Below, one piece after another: positions 34,259 to 43,537 of a stretch of DNA of 60,298 nt (position 1 is its first letter; every line of letters begins with the position of its first letter). The translations under genes were made by a program, and so were the position numbers. The stretch is from positions 1 through 60,298 of the forward strand of contig CAYRGQ010000017.1 in NCBI GenBank assembly GCA_964423925.1. Reading direction: 5' to 3'. The notes beneath the pieces were generated by a model. That model was given only the letters and a program-made list of their open reading frames with translations, was not told the DNA's origin and did not search any database. The DNA comes from CAYRGQ01 sp964423925. Lineage in GTDB: Bacteria; Bacteroidota; Bacteroidia; Sphingobacteriales; Sphingobacteriaceae.

Positions 34259-36889
34259 CTACCAGCGGAAAAAGTAGAGTTTTCGATCGCTCTTCGAGGT
34301 CACTAGGAAGGCCGGTTTACCCTGGCTGGCCCCGCCGTAGTAAAAGTACGGGCCGCCTCGTCGGGGAAAGCCGTCGACGAGCGTTCCATCACCTCGGAGC
34401 AGGTAAATCAAGCCATTTGCCGGGGTCGAAAAACCTACGCCCGCATGTTGGGGCGACACGGCATGGGCCGCCACGCTTTCGCGGTCGATTTGCTGGTTCA
34501 GTTCGTAGCGAAAGGCGTAAGTACTATCCCCGAAGGCATACGCGGTAATGCTGTGGTCCGTCACATACACGGCTTCCGGCAGTGGGTCGCCCGCAATGTT
34601 CGCCGCGGTGAGCGTGTGCTCATCGCTGACCAACGCGGTCGGCCAGGCGGATGGTTCACCGCTGATCGGGTAGGCGAGGGTGACACCCAAGGTATCGGTT
34701 GCTAGGGCCATGGCTCCGTCCGGACCGATCACGAGTTCGGGCCCGCTACGTATTCCATTGGATAACCGATGTTCGCGGATGACGCGGCCCGTAGCGTCTA
34801 ATATATACAGCCGCCCTGCGTCGGTCGCCACCATCAGGGCTGCCGTGTCCTGCTCAACTGCCCGCAGGGTATGGGGCAGGATGTTGCCCGATAGCGGACC
34901 GTAAGTCCGGTCATCTACTAAGGTGCCGTGGCCATCGTAGACCACCAGTTTATCACCCGTGGGCACAAAAAGGCGCACGGCCGTGCCTTGCGCGGCCACC
35001 GCAGGCGCGCCGGTTGCCGGCGTGGGCAGCTCGATTGAAAAGCCCGGAAGTGGGTCACCATGGGTGTTGAACCGATAGAGGCGACGAACTGTCGCCAGCA
35101 CGATGGAACTGTCAGCCAGCTGGCGGGGCGTTCCCACAATGAGGTCGGTCAGTTGTGCATTCCACAGGCGCTTCCCGTTGAAGTCAATCGCGTGGAGGAT
35201 ATGGTTCATGCCCTGTACGAGGATAAACTGGCTCGTGTCGTCATACGCGAAAACACGGGGTGGAGCCGCTAGCCGGCTGTTGAGATCGAAGGTCCAAGCG
35301 GGGGAGGCGCCTGGGGATTCCTTGTCGAGGTAGTGGGCGTATAGGTTAGTGAAGAATGTGCCGGAATTGCCCGACAGTTGAATCGACCACGCATAGAAGT
35401 CCGTGTAGCCGTAGCGCGTGGTGTCGCTGTAAATTTCACGAAATGTGGGTTTGAGCTTCCTGGTGACGATGGGGTTGGCGTTGCCCACATGGCCAAAAAA
35501 CACGACGTTGCCCGTGTTGCCCTGCAATTCGTCGAAGGCTCGGTAGCCCGGTGTGCTAGACAGGGTAACGCCCGCCGAAACGTCCTCGGCTACGCGCCGC
35601 AACGTTGCGGTGTGATTGGCGCAAAACAAATAATTGCCGAGCACCATGAAATAAGGTCGCGAAAAGGGTTGCATGACTTCGCCAAAGGAGTAAAGCAGTA
35701 GGTTCGAATGGTCGAAACGGAATATACTGTCCGGATAAGGCGTGCTGAGGGCGGCAGCTACCTCGAAGAAAGCAGCAGTGTCTCGAAGCTTAACCACGGC
35801 GAGATTTTCCCGCGTGGCCAGCTCGACGATGGCAAACTCGTCATCCCATTGCGGCAGCAGATCATCGTGAATCGACACGCCTGTGCGGTCCAAAATTATA
35901 CGATGCTGGTCACGCATTTGGGCAGCCTTGCCGGCCCGTTGCAGCAACGCAAGGTTTCCTTGATGAAAATGTGCAAAATCAGCTATCCCAAACGAGAGGT
36001 ACGTGGCTGTATTCGTCGGGAAAACGTGTTTGATTTCTTGATTGACCGGCGCTTGCTGAGCATAGAGGGCAAGGTAGTGATTGGGGGCGTCAAATTGGCT
36101 GAATCCGCTAAAGATCAGTGCGTCGCTCTTGTAGTTGAGGTGAAGTGAAGCATATCCGTCTATGCTATCCAGTAAGGAGAGGTATGTACCGGGCGTTCCC
36201 GAGGAAAGGAGCTTGGTCAAGGTTCCTAGGTTGTTTTGAACGACGTGGAGCTTCATCAGCGAGTTCTGTTCGCTGTTTTCCACGAAGTGGTCGATCGGTG
36301 CGGCGGGTAGGGATACGTATGACTGGCTGGCGATTCGTGTGATCAGGGTTTGTGACGGACTAGCCATGGCAATGCCATCCGATGCCGTGACAAAGAGCGG
36401 CGTGGCGTAGCCCGCGATGGAAAGGGCGAAATATTGTGCTGATGCGCTGTCTGCCCACGCCACTGCATAATCGGGCGGCCGGTCGCTGATTGCTTCGTAA
36501 AGGCGTTGCGTTTGCATGTTCCCGCCTAAGTAAAGGGTGAGCAGGTATCCTAGCGTGTCGGCCGTCACCGGATGGATGGAGAGCAACACGTCGCGGTCGG
36601 CAGACTGTACAGCCAAGGAGCCTGTAGTCAAGAGGTCGTGCCGGAGGTGTTGGAGCTGGCGTACCGATTCGTCACCCAGGAGTGCACGGAAAATGGGGTA
36701 GCCGTCAAGCACCCGGTCGAGCAACTCGTTGTCCTGAAAGGCAACCAACCAGGCGGCATCGTCCGGTACTTGGGCATATAGCTTGGACTTTGCATACTCT
36801 TCGCGATCCAGGCGGGCGAAGTAATAAATCGAGGCTAGGATGACGCCCACGAATAGGATACCAGTAAGGATAATCGTATTTCTCATCAA
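34259..36889 (-). CDS. Large membrane-anchored protein, DUF3352-like N-terminal half and beta-propeller-like C-terminal half
   Basis: The 876-residue product has one N-terminal membrane helix (about 4-24: NTIILTGILFVGVILASIYY), so most of it is outside the inner membrane. The first half (about 35-520) has alternating helices and strands with repeats of PDDAAWLVAF, TYLSFGIADFAHFHQGN and FDDELQGNTG type, loosely like DUF3352 proteins of Bacteroidota. The second half (about 550-876) has short repeated beta segments such as HAIDFNGKRLWNAQL, LYRFNTHGDPLPGF and YILDATGRVI, spaced as in PQQ/WD-like propellers. No catalytic residues are recognised. It is transcribed alone. The function is unknown; the family assignment of the first half is tentative. 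Confidence 0.75.
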   Translation of the reverse strand: MMRNTIILTGILFVGVILASIYYFARLDREEYAKSKLYAQVPDDAAWLVAFQDNELLDRVLDGYPIFRALLGDESVRQLQHLRHDLLTTGSLAVQSADRDVLLSIHPVTADTLGYLLTLYLGGNMQTQRLYEAISDRPPDYAVAWADSASAQYFALSIAGYATPLFVTASDGIAMASPSQTLITRIASQSYVSLPAAPIDHFVENSEQNSLMKLHVVQNNLGTLTKLLSSGTPGTYLSLLDSIDGYASLHLNYKSDALIFSGFSQFDAPNHYLALYAQQAPVNQEIKHVFPTNTATYLSFGIADFAHFHQGNLALLQRAGKAAQMRDQHRIILDRTGVSIHDDLLPQWDDEFAIVELATRENLAVVKLRDTAAFFEVAAALSTPYPDSIFRFDHSNLLLYSFGEVMQPFSRPYFMVLGNYLFCANHTATLRRVAEDVSAGVTLSSTPGYRAFDELQGNTGNVVFFGHVGNANPIVTRKLKPTFREIYSDTTRYGYTDFYAWSIQLSGNSGTFFTNLYAHYLDKESPGASPAWTFDLNSRLAAPPRVFAYDDTSQFILVQGMNHILHAIDFNGKRLWNAQLTDLIVGTPRQLADSSIVLATVRRLYRFNTHGDPLPGFSIELPTPATGAPAVAAQGTAVRLFVPTGDKLVVYDGHGTLVDDRTYGPLSGNILPHTLRAVEQDTAALMVATDAGRLYILDATGRVIREHRLSNGIRSGPELVIGPDGAMALATDTLGVTLAYPISGEPSAWPTALVSDEHTLTAANIAGDPLPEAVYVTDHSITAYAFGDSTYAFRYELNQQIDRESVAAHAVSPQHAGVGFSTPANGLIYLLRGDGTLVDGFPRRGGPYFYYGGASQGKPAFLVTSKSDRKLYFFRW

Positions 36890-36950
36890 ACGAATCGCTG
36901 TCCCACACGAGCTGCCAGCAAAAACGCATTCAGGGCTGGCGTTCGTAAAG

Positions 36951-36981
36951 CAAACCTAGTGGAAAATATACCGTTTAGAAA
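36951..36981 (-). promoter_or_regulatory. Possible promoter of the large anchored protein gene
   Basis: On the reverse strand TAGGTTTG (36951-36958) is a full -7 match; the -33 position 20 nt upstream reads TTT (36979-36981), one base from TTG. The start would be near 36946, about 57 nt before the ATG. Confidence 0.5.
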
Positions 36982-37086
36982 ATTTTAGGAACTTTATTCG
37001 CATATTTGTTTAACATTGTGCGACTACGAAACAACCGGCCTAATACATGTCAAACCGATCGGCGTTCTCGCGCGGCAGGTTTCATG

Positions 37087-37107
37087 TAACAGGCATGTCG
37101 CCTGTTA
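37087..37107. promoter_or_regulatory. Perfect 8-bp inverted repeat upstream of the DUF423 gene
   Basis: TAACAGGC (37087-37094) and GCCTGTTA (37100-37107) are exact reverse complements separated by ATGTC. The repeat lies 29 nt before the ATG at 37137 and has no T tract, so it may be an operator or an RNA hairpin of the 5' leader. Confidence 0.45.
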
Positions 37108-37136
37108 GGCGTATAGTCACGATTAGGGAATAGTAC

Positions 37137-37523
37137 ATGAACAAGCGAATTATCCTTTTTGGAGGTTTCTTTGGACTTACCGCAGTCATATTGGGCGCTT
37201 TCGGCGCCCACGGTTTGGAAGGAAAGATCAGCGACAAATATATCGACACGTGGAAGACCGCGGTTGACTATCAATTTTACCATACCTTGGCCTTGCTTTT
37301 TCTCGCGACGTTTTCTCGCGCCAAAAATATGTTCATTCGCTTGTCCTATATTTCCTTCATCCTGGGCATTGTGTTGTTTTCCGGGTCGCTGTATCTAATC
37401 AGTACGCATTCGCTGACGAACATCGGCTCGTTGTCTGTCTTGGGGCCCATTACCCCGATTGGCGGTCTTTGCTTTGTCGTGGGTTGGATTGGGCTACTGA
37501 TAGCGACCGTAAAAAACAAATAA
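37137..37523 (+). CDS. DUF423 family small membrane protein (YgdD-like)
   Basis: The 128-residue product has four hydrophobic helices. The opening carries the family signature LTAVILGAFGAHGLEG, followed by YHTLALLFLATF and the C-terminal ITPIGGLCFVVGWIGLLIA. DUF423 proteins are conserved small inner-membrane proteins of unknown function. It lies 55 nt before priA, so cotranscription is possible. A perfect inverted repeat precedes it at 37087-37107. Confidence 0.93.
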   Translation: MNKRIILFGGFFGLTAVILGAFGAHGLEGKISDKYIDTWKTAVDYQFYHTLALLFLATFSRAKNMFIRLSYISFILGIVLFSGSLYLISTHSLTNIGSLSVLGPITPIGGLCFVVGWIGLLIATVKNK

Positions 37524-37578
37524 GCCATCCGGATGAGGGCCAGGTTCCTTCTCATTTTTCCATAATCTAGGAAGCGTT

Positions 37579-40062
37579 ATGTTGGATTTAGCTGCGGGCA
37601 ACGCTGTTTCCCGCCGTACGTATTTCGTGGATGTCCTCTTGCCGCTAGCCCTTCGCGGCTGTTACACCTACCGTGTGCCGCATGAGTGGGCGGGGCAGGT
37701 CGAGAGGGGTAAGCGGGTAGTCGTGCAATTCGGAAAGAACAAAATTTACGCTGCCCTAGTGTATCGCGTGCACCAGGAAGCCCCCCAACGCTACGAAGCA
37801 AAGTATATCCTTGACGTCCTCGACGAGTTTGCTATTGTGACGCCTGAGCAATTTCCGCTCTGGGAGTGGATAGCGCATTACTATATGTGTACGCTGGGCG
37901 AGGTAATGCAGGCCGCGCTGCCGTCGGCCCTCAAGCTGGCCAGCGAAACCAAGATTATCGCGGCCAATGTGGAAGGGGTGGATCGGCTGGCACTTCACGA
38001 AAAAGAGCACCTCATCCTCGATGCTCTGGACATCTCTCCCGAGCTGCGCGTGAGCGACATCATAAAGTTGCTCGGTCAGAAGACAGTGTTTCCCATTCTG
38101 AAGCGCCTATTTGATCAAGGGTTGATCCTGATTTCAGAAGAGATAGCCGAGCGGTATAAGCCGAAACGCAAGAGCTACCTCGTTTTGGCGGACGACTATA
38201 CCGATGACGTCGGCAAGCGCAATCTGCTGGAAGGGTTGAACCGCGCGCCAAAGCAACAGGATGCCGTATTGGCGTTTTTGCACTTGAGTAAGACGGCTAC
38301 GCATGTTTCGCGCAAGGACTTGATGGAGGCCGCGGGCGTAGGGGCGGGGGCCGTCAGCGCCCTCATCGAAAAGGGAGTGTTTGAGATACGCGAACGGGTG
38401 GTGAGCCGACTGGGCGGGGTCGACGTGGAAATGGTGGGACAGTTTACGCTCAGCAAACCGCAAGCCCAAGCCCTAGACGAGATCCGAATGGCCTTTACCA
38501 AGCAAGACGTGGCTTTGTTGCATGGGGTCACGGCTTCGGGAAAAACCCAGATCTACATCCGTTTGATCGAGGAAACAATTGCCGCGGGGAGGCGCGCGCT
38601 CTACCTGTTGCCGGAAATTGCCCTGACCACACAGGTGACCGAACGTTTGCGCCTCCATTTCGGAGATGCTTTGGGCGTGTACCATTCGCGGTTTAGTGAC
38701 AACGAGCGAGCCGAAGTATGGCACAAGGTGCTCAAGGGCGAATACCAGGTCGTGATTGGCGCGCGTTCGGCGATTTTCTTGCCGTTCATCGACCTAGGTT
38801 TGGTCGTCGTAGACGAGGAGCACGAAGCCTCGTATAAGCAATATGATCCCGCACCACGGTACCATGCGCGGGATTCGGCCATTTACCTAGCACATCTTTA
38901 CGGGGCCAAAGTGTTGTTAGGCTCCGCAACACCCAGCATCGAGAGCTATTATAACGCCAAATCCGGGAAATACGGCCTCATTCGCTTGGACAAGCGTTTC
39001 GGCGACAGTGTCTTGCCCGCTATCGAAGTCATCGACATAAAGGCGGAATCGGCTGCGGGCAAAATGATGACCTATTTCAGCGCCGCCATGCTGGCTGAGA
39101 TAAGCGCCGCGCTGGGACGCAAGGAGCAGGTCATTCTATTCCAAAACCGACGCGGCCACACACCCATGCTGCAATGTCGGACTTGTGGCGTGGTCACCAA
39201 ATGCGTGCATTGTGACGTGAGCCTGACCTTCCACAAGAGCAGTGGCAAGATGCATTGCCACTACTGCGGCTACACCGAGGATTTGTTGAAGCAATGCGTC
39301 GCTTGCGGTTCCGCCCATATCGAAAGCAAGGGCTACGGCACGCAACGGATTGAAGAGGAGCTGGAAATCCTGCTTCCCAATGCCCGCATAGGCCGACTCG
39401 ATTTAGACTCGACCCGAGGCAAGCACGGTTTTGATCGGGTGTTGGCGGCCTTTGACGACCACGAGTACGACATCCTGGTGGGCACACAGATGGTGGCGAA
39501 AGGGTTAGATTTCGGCAAGGTGAGCCTGATCGGGATTATCAATGCGGATCCGATGATTAACTATCCTGACTTTAGGGCATATGAACGGGCCTATTCAATG
39601 TTTGCCCAAGTGGGAGGCCGCGCCGGCCGTCGGGATGCCGCCGGGAAGGTCCTTATCCAGACTTATGCACCGCATCATCGGGTTGTTAAGCAGGTAATCG
39701 ACAACGATTACGAGGGGATGTTTATGGCGGAGGTGACCGAGCGGAAGCACTACGCGTACCCGCCTTTTTACCGCTTGATTAATATCGAGCTCAAGCACAC
39801 CGACCAGCAGGCATCGGCACAAGCTGCCAATAGGCTAGCCGCATTATTGCGCGAGCAATTCGGCGCACGCGTGCTGGGCCCCGAGGTGCCACTCGTCGGG
39901 AGGGTCCGAAATTACTATATCCATAGCATCCTGCTCAAGATTGAACGAAAAGGGGTAAGTGTGGCCAAAGTCAAGGACGCCGTCAAAGACCTGCTTCACT
40001 TTTTTTTGGCCGACAAGGACAACAAAGGCGTCCGTATCCAGGTCGATGTTGATCCGTACTAG
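37579..40062 (+). CDS. priA: Primosomal protein N' (replication restart helicase PriA)
   Basis: The 827-residue product has the full PriA plan: a 3'-DNA-binding domain at the N terminus (TYFVDVLLPLALRGCYTYRVP), a superfamily 2 helicase core with Walker A LLHGVTASGKTQIYIRL (about residue 315), DEEH box LVVVDEEHEASYKQYDP, and GSATPSIESYYNA. A zinc-binding insertion follows with eight cysteines (CRTCGVVTKCVHC, HCHYCGYTE, CVACGS). Helicase motifs V and VI are in ILVGTQMVAKGLDFGKV and QVGGRAGRRDAAG. PriA recognises stalled forks and reloads the replicative helicase. Length is slightly above E. coli PriA (732); the extra residues lie between the N-terminal domain and the helicase core. Confidence 0.97.
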   Translation: MLDLAAGNAVSRRTYFVDVLLPLALRGCYTYRVPHEWAGQVERGKRVVVQFGKNKIYAALVYRVHQEAPQRYEAKYILDVLDEFAIVTPEQFPLWEWIAHYYMCTLGEVMQAALPSALKLASETKIIAANVEGVDRLALHEKEHLILDALDISPELRVSDIIKLLGQKTVFPILKRLFDQGLILISEEIAERYKPKRKSYLVLADDYTDDVGKRNLLEGLNRAPKQQDAVLAFLHLSKTATHVSRKDLMEAAGVGAGAVSALIEKGVFEIRERVVSRLGGVDVEMVGQFTLSKPQAQALDEIRMAFTKQDVALLHGVTASGKTQIYIRLIEETIAAGRRALYLLPEIALTTQVTERLRLHFGDALGVYHSRFSDNERAEVWHKVLKGEYQVVIGARSAIFLPFIDLGLVVVDEEHEASYKQYDPAPRYHARDSAIYLAHLYGAKVLLGSATPSIESYYNAKSGKYGLIRLDKRFGDSVLPAIEVIDIKAESAAGKMMTYFSAAMLAEISAALGRKEQVILFQNRRGHTPMLQCRTCGVVTKCVHCDVSLTFHKSSGKMHCHYCGYTEDLLKQCVACGSAHIESKGYGTQRIEEELEILLPNARIGRLDLDSTRGKHGFDRVLAAFDDHEYDILVGTQMVAKGLDFGKVSLIGIINADPMINYPDFRAYERAYSMFAQVGGRAGRRDAAGKVLIQTYAPHHRVVKQVIDNDYEGMFMAEVTERKHYAYPPFYRLINIELKHTDQQASAQAANRLAALLREQFGARVLGPEVPLVGRVRNYYIHSILLKIERKGVSVAKVKDAVKDLLHFFLADKDNKGVRIQVDVDPY

Positions 40063-40152
40063 GACGCAAACTTTTTCTTCCTTTGGAATATTAGTGGCTT
40101 AAATCTGTTTCTTAAGGAGGGGGGACTTATGTTGTGGCGGGGGCTTCCGATT

Positions 40153-40881
40153 CTAATACGCTAACGACCCGAAATGATACTGTAGGGTGATGCCCGCCAC
40201 GGGTGCGTAAAACGTTTCCCAGGCGTGCGAAGTCCGCTCGCCATCCATTCCGCCGGATGTCTTTTGAGAGCCAAACGCAACGTTGAAATTGGCCTCGGCA
40301 GCCAGTGACACTTTTGGGATGATAAACATTCGCACACCCACGAACGGCGAGGCCAATGCCGCCACTTGTCGCCCAACAAGCTCCGTGGTCCCTTCTGTTG
40401 TAGCAAAGCCCAGTTCGTGGCGCTGAATCATGGCACCCAAGTCTGCACCCAAGTAGGGCTGTACACGCAGGTAATTAAGGTGGTATTGTAGGCCAACTTT
40501 GAGTGCCGTGTTACGGAATCTTCCCACGGCTTCATCGCAATCCGCACAGGGCCGGCTTCCAAATCCATCGTTACGGTAATGCGAAGCCTGCAACCGATAT
40601 GTCAGCTGGTTATTGTTGAAACCCAATGTCAATCCGTTGAAATAGGTGTTCAAGTAGCTGCCATCGTCGGGTTGGTGAAGTAGCGGGAGGAACTGTTCGT
40701 GGCCGTATATCTTCAAGCCGAGCGTGTAGAGGTAGTCCGTGTTGAATGTTCGGGTATGCTGCTTGGGCAGCTCCGTGTTGGGATACTGTACGGTGTCTAT
40801 TCGGGTTACCTGCGCAAGCGCCGGGAAGCCCGCCATCAATGCGATGATCGCGGTTAAAGCAATCCGTAGGGGTCTGGCCAT
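40153..40881 (-). CDS. Outer-membrane beta-barrel protein of unknown function
   Basis: The 242-residue product has a signal peptide (ARPLRIALTAIIALMAGFPALAQ) and a mature part of alternating strands with aromatic and Gly residues (LTYRLQASHYRNDGF, LKVGLQYHLNYLRVQPYLGA, VAGITLQYHFGSLAY). It resembles small eight- to ten-strand barrels found in Bacteroidota. Two cysteines four residues apart (RPCADCDEA) may form a disulfide in a loop. The ATG at 40881 is preferred over a GTG at 40887. Divergent from pcm. Confidence 0.82.
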   Translation of the reverse strand: MARPLRIALTAIIALMAGFPALAQVTRIDTVQYPNTELPKQHTRTFNTDYLYTLGLKIYGHEQFLPLLHQPDDGSYLNTYFNGLTLGFNNNQLTYRLQASHYRNDGFGSRPCADCDEAVGRFRNTALKVGLQYHLNYLRVQPYLGADLGAMIQRHELGFATTEGTTELVGRQVAALASPFVGVRMFIIPKVSLAAEANFNVAFGSQKTSGGMDGERTSHAWETFYAPVAGITLQYHFGSLAY

Positions 40882-41027
40882 AATCACATTGCGAAAATAG
40901 GAAATAATCCGGTATGCGACGATGGCTGACCGGATTCTTGTCCAAAAAACCTAATCCTGAACAGATTGCTCGAAAAGCGATTATTTTGGGGAAATATTGC
41001 CCCAACAATGCTATTTTTGATGGCGAA

Positions 41028-41684
41028 ATGGCATACAAATTCATTGACAACTACCGAGAGAAAGGAGCGCGGAAACAGCTGATTGCTGTCTTGAAGTCCA
41101 AAGGGATTGAGGATAAGGCTGTTTTGGAGGCGATGGGCAAGGTGCCCAGGCATTATTTTTTTGACGAGACATTTTGGGTGCAAGCCTATAAGGATATTGC
41201 GTTTCCGATAGGCGATGGCCAAACTATATCCCAGCCGTATACCGTGGCTTATCAAACACAGCTCCTGCATGTGCAGCGCGGCGATAAAATCCTCGAAATC
41301 GGTACCGGGTCGGGTTACCAAACCTGCATTTTGATGGAGCTGGGTGCAGTGGTGTACACGATTGAGCGGCAAGCTAATCTCTACCAGCGTGCAACGCGGG
41401 TGTTGCCGCACATGGGCTATCGACCACATTTCTTCCTCGGTGACGGCTCCCAAGGAATTCCCGAACATGCGCCCTATGACAAGATCTTGGTGACGGCGGG
41501 GGCCCCATCGGTGCCCGAAACCTTGCTGGCCCAGTTACGCCCAGGGGGACTTATGGTCATTCCGGTAGGGGACGAGAAGGAGCAGAAGATGATGTCGGTG
41601 ATCAAGGCGGATGAGGGAAAGTACGAACAGATCGAGTTGGATACCTTCCGATTCGTGCCGCTGGTAGGCGAGCAAGCATGGTAG
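41028..41684 (+). CDS. pcm: Protein-L-isoaspartate O-methyltransferase
   Basis: The 218-residue product has the Pcm order: ALEAMGKVPRHYFF-like start (LEAMGKVPRHYFFDE), the AYKDIAFPIGDGQTISQPYTVA block, and the SAM-binding motif KILEIGTGSGYQTCILMELG. ITVERQ-type and GDGSQGIPEHAPYDKILVTA segments follow. It methylates isoaspartyl residues in damaged proteins, starting their repair. The frame is open upstream to 40914, but the extra 38 residues are not typical of the family and the ATG at 41028 (MAYKFIDNYREKG) is preferred. Its last codons overlap the start of the MutS-like gene by 7 nt. Confidence 0.94.
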   Translation: MAYKFIDNYREKGARKQLIAVLKSKGIEDKAVLEAMGKVPRHYFFDETFWVQAYKDIAFPIGDGQTISQPYTVAYQTQLLHVQRGDKILEIGTGSGYQTCILMELGAVVYTIERQANLYQRATRVLPHMGYRPHFFLGDGSQGIPEHAPYDKILVTAGAPSVPETLLAQLRPGGLMVIPVGDEKEQKMMSVIKADEGKYEQIELDTFRFVPLVGEQAW

Positions 41685-43531
41685 CGGATAACAGTGTAAT
41701 GGACAATACTATGCGCGGGCAAGAAGGTGTGTGGGCAGAATACGAAAAGCGCGTATCGGATACCAAAGTCCGCCTGAGCCAGGTGGGTCGTGCCATCAAT
41801 CGCTTGTCCCTTGCCCGATTGGGCGTCATCGTAGGTGGCGCGGCGCTGATTTTCGGTGTTGTGCAGACCGAGTCTGTGGGCGGGGTGTTGGTAGTTGCCA
41901 TGGGGGTAGTGTTGCTGTTCGTCTGGCTGGTGGCCCAGCAAAGCAAGGCCGAGCAGACACGGCGGTCGTTGCAGGATTTTCTGGCAGTCAATGAAAATGA
42001 ACTGTCGTTACGTGCCGGAAAGGCTAACGTATACGCCGACGGCGCGCGCTACGCCGATGCCAAGCATCCGTACACTGATGATTTGGATATCTTTGGCGGC
42101 GACTCCCTGTTCGCGCGTATCAACCGCTGCGCGACGCGCCTGTCAAACGACCAATTAGCCGCCTGGTTGTCGGAGCCGGCGGAGGAGGCAGAAATCCGTG
42201 CGCGGCAAGAAGCCGTAGACGAGATTGCCTTACGTCCGGGCTGGAGTCAGGGCTTGCAGCGAAGCCTGTTTTTTGAAGTTAAGGAAGAAACGGACATCAA
42301 GAGCCGATTTGGTGGCTTGATGGCGGACCGTTCGATGGATATCGGCGGGCGCTTTTTGCATGCCTACGTGCGCGTGGCACCGTGGCTCTTTGTTGCTGCC
42401 CTGCTATCCGCATTCTTCGTGCCCGCCCTGCTTCGCGTGGCGGTGGTCTTGGGCGTGTCCCATTTACTGGTGTCGCTGTGGTTTGCCGGAAGAATCGGGC
42501 GCCTGTCCGGCAATATGGATCGCGCGGGAGGGCTTCTAGCGTCCTATGCCGAGGCCTTTCGGCAGGTCGAAGAAACGCCGTGGAAATCGGCTCGGGGCCA
42601 AGTTTTGGCAAGCCGGTTGGTGTTCGGCCCGTCCAGACCGGCATCGGTTGTTTTTTCTGAGCTGGCCGCGTTGGTCAACAAGCTGGATTATCGGCTAAAT
42701 ATGCTGGTTGGCGCGTTGCTAAATATAGTTTTCTTGTGGGACTTGAAGCAGGTGTACGCGATTGCAGCGTGGCAAAAGCAGTACAAAGACGGCATAATGG
42801 ATGCCTTTACGGCGCTGGCGGAGTTTGAAACCCTTAACAGCCTCGCCATCCTACGGACAAACCACCCAGACTGGGCCATCCCGTCCATCCATCCGAGCGA
42901 ACAACGCGTGCTCTTCGGAGAGCGGCTCAGCCATCCCCTCATCCCCCAAGCGGTTTCTGTGGCTAACGACTACGCACTGGAAGGACACCGAATAGCGCTC
43001 ATCACCGGTTCGAATATGGCGGGTAAGAGTACTTTCCTCCGTACCGTGGGAGTCAATATGGTCCTGGCCTTGGCGGGTGGTGTGGTCTGTGCCAAACGCA
43101 TGGGTGTTTCGGTATGCAAGCTAGTGACGTACATGCGCATCAAAGACTCGCTCAACGAAAACACCTCCACCTTTAAGGCCGAGCTCGACCGCATGCAGCT
43201 CATTCTCGGTAAGGTGAAAGACCAGCCCCACACGTTTTTCCTAATTGATGAGATGCTACGAGGTACCAATTCGGTCGATAAATATTTAGGGAGCAAGGCG
43301 ATTATTCGCCAGCTGATCGCCCACGAGGGGCACGGGATGGTCGCCACCCACGACCTAAAGCTGGCCGAATTGGAGGCTGCCCATCCCCATGTCGTCCGCA
43401 ACTACCATTTTGATATTCAGGTCAGCGAGGGTGAAATGCTCTTTGACTACAAGCTTAAAAGGGGTGAATGTACCATCTTCAACGCTTCACTGCTCCTGCG
43501 CCGCATAGGTGTGCATGTGTTGGATGAGTAG
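41678..43531 (+). CDS. Membrane-anchored MutS-like ATPase
   Basis: The 617-residue product has two hydrophobic hairpins, at about 47-86 (LGVIVGGAALIFGVVQ; GGVLVVAMGVVLLFVWLVA) and about 230-265 (VAPWLFVAALLSAFFVPALL). A MutS core-helix region follows, then a MutS-type ATPase domain (about 410-590). Walker A is in ALITGSNMAGKSTFLRTVG, Walker B in FFLIDEMLRGTNSVDKY, and the later His in MVATHDLKLAELE. The mismatch-recognition domain of true MutS is absent, so mismatch repair is unlikely. Such proteins are common in Bacteroidota with unknown role. Several near-N-terminal ATGs exist (41678, 41699, 41711). It is translationally coupled to pcm. Confidence 0.9.
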   Translation: MVADNSVMDNTMRGQEGVWAEYEKRVSDTKVRLSQVGRAINRLSLARLGVIVGGAALIFGVVQTESVGGVLVVAMGVVLLFVWLVAQQSKAEQTRRSLQDFLAVNENELSLRAGKANVYADGARYADAKHPYTDDLDIFGGDSLFARINRCATRLSNDQLAAWLSEPAEEAEIRARQEAVDEIALRPGWSQGLQRSLFFEVKEETDIKSRFGGLMADRSMDIGGRFLHAYVRVAPWLFVAALLSAFFVPALLRVAVVLGVSHLLVSLWFAGRIGRLSGNMDRAGGLLASYAEAFRQVEETPWKSARGQVLASRLVFGPSRPASVVFSELAALVNKLDYRLNMLVGALLNIVFLWDLKQVYAIAAWQKQYKDGIMDAFTALAEFETLNSLAILRTNHPDWAIPSIHPSEQRVLFGERLSHPLIPQAVSVANDYALEGHRIALITGSNMAGKSTFLRTVGVNMVLALAGGVVCAKRMGVSVCKLVTYMRIKDSLNENTSTFKAELDRMQLILGKVKDQPHTFFLIDEMLRGTNSVDKYLGSKAIIRQLIAHEGHGMVATHDLKLAELEAAHPHVVRNYHFDIQVSEGEMLFDYKLKRGECTIFNASLLLRRIGVHVLDE

Positions 43532-43537
43532 CGGATG

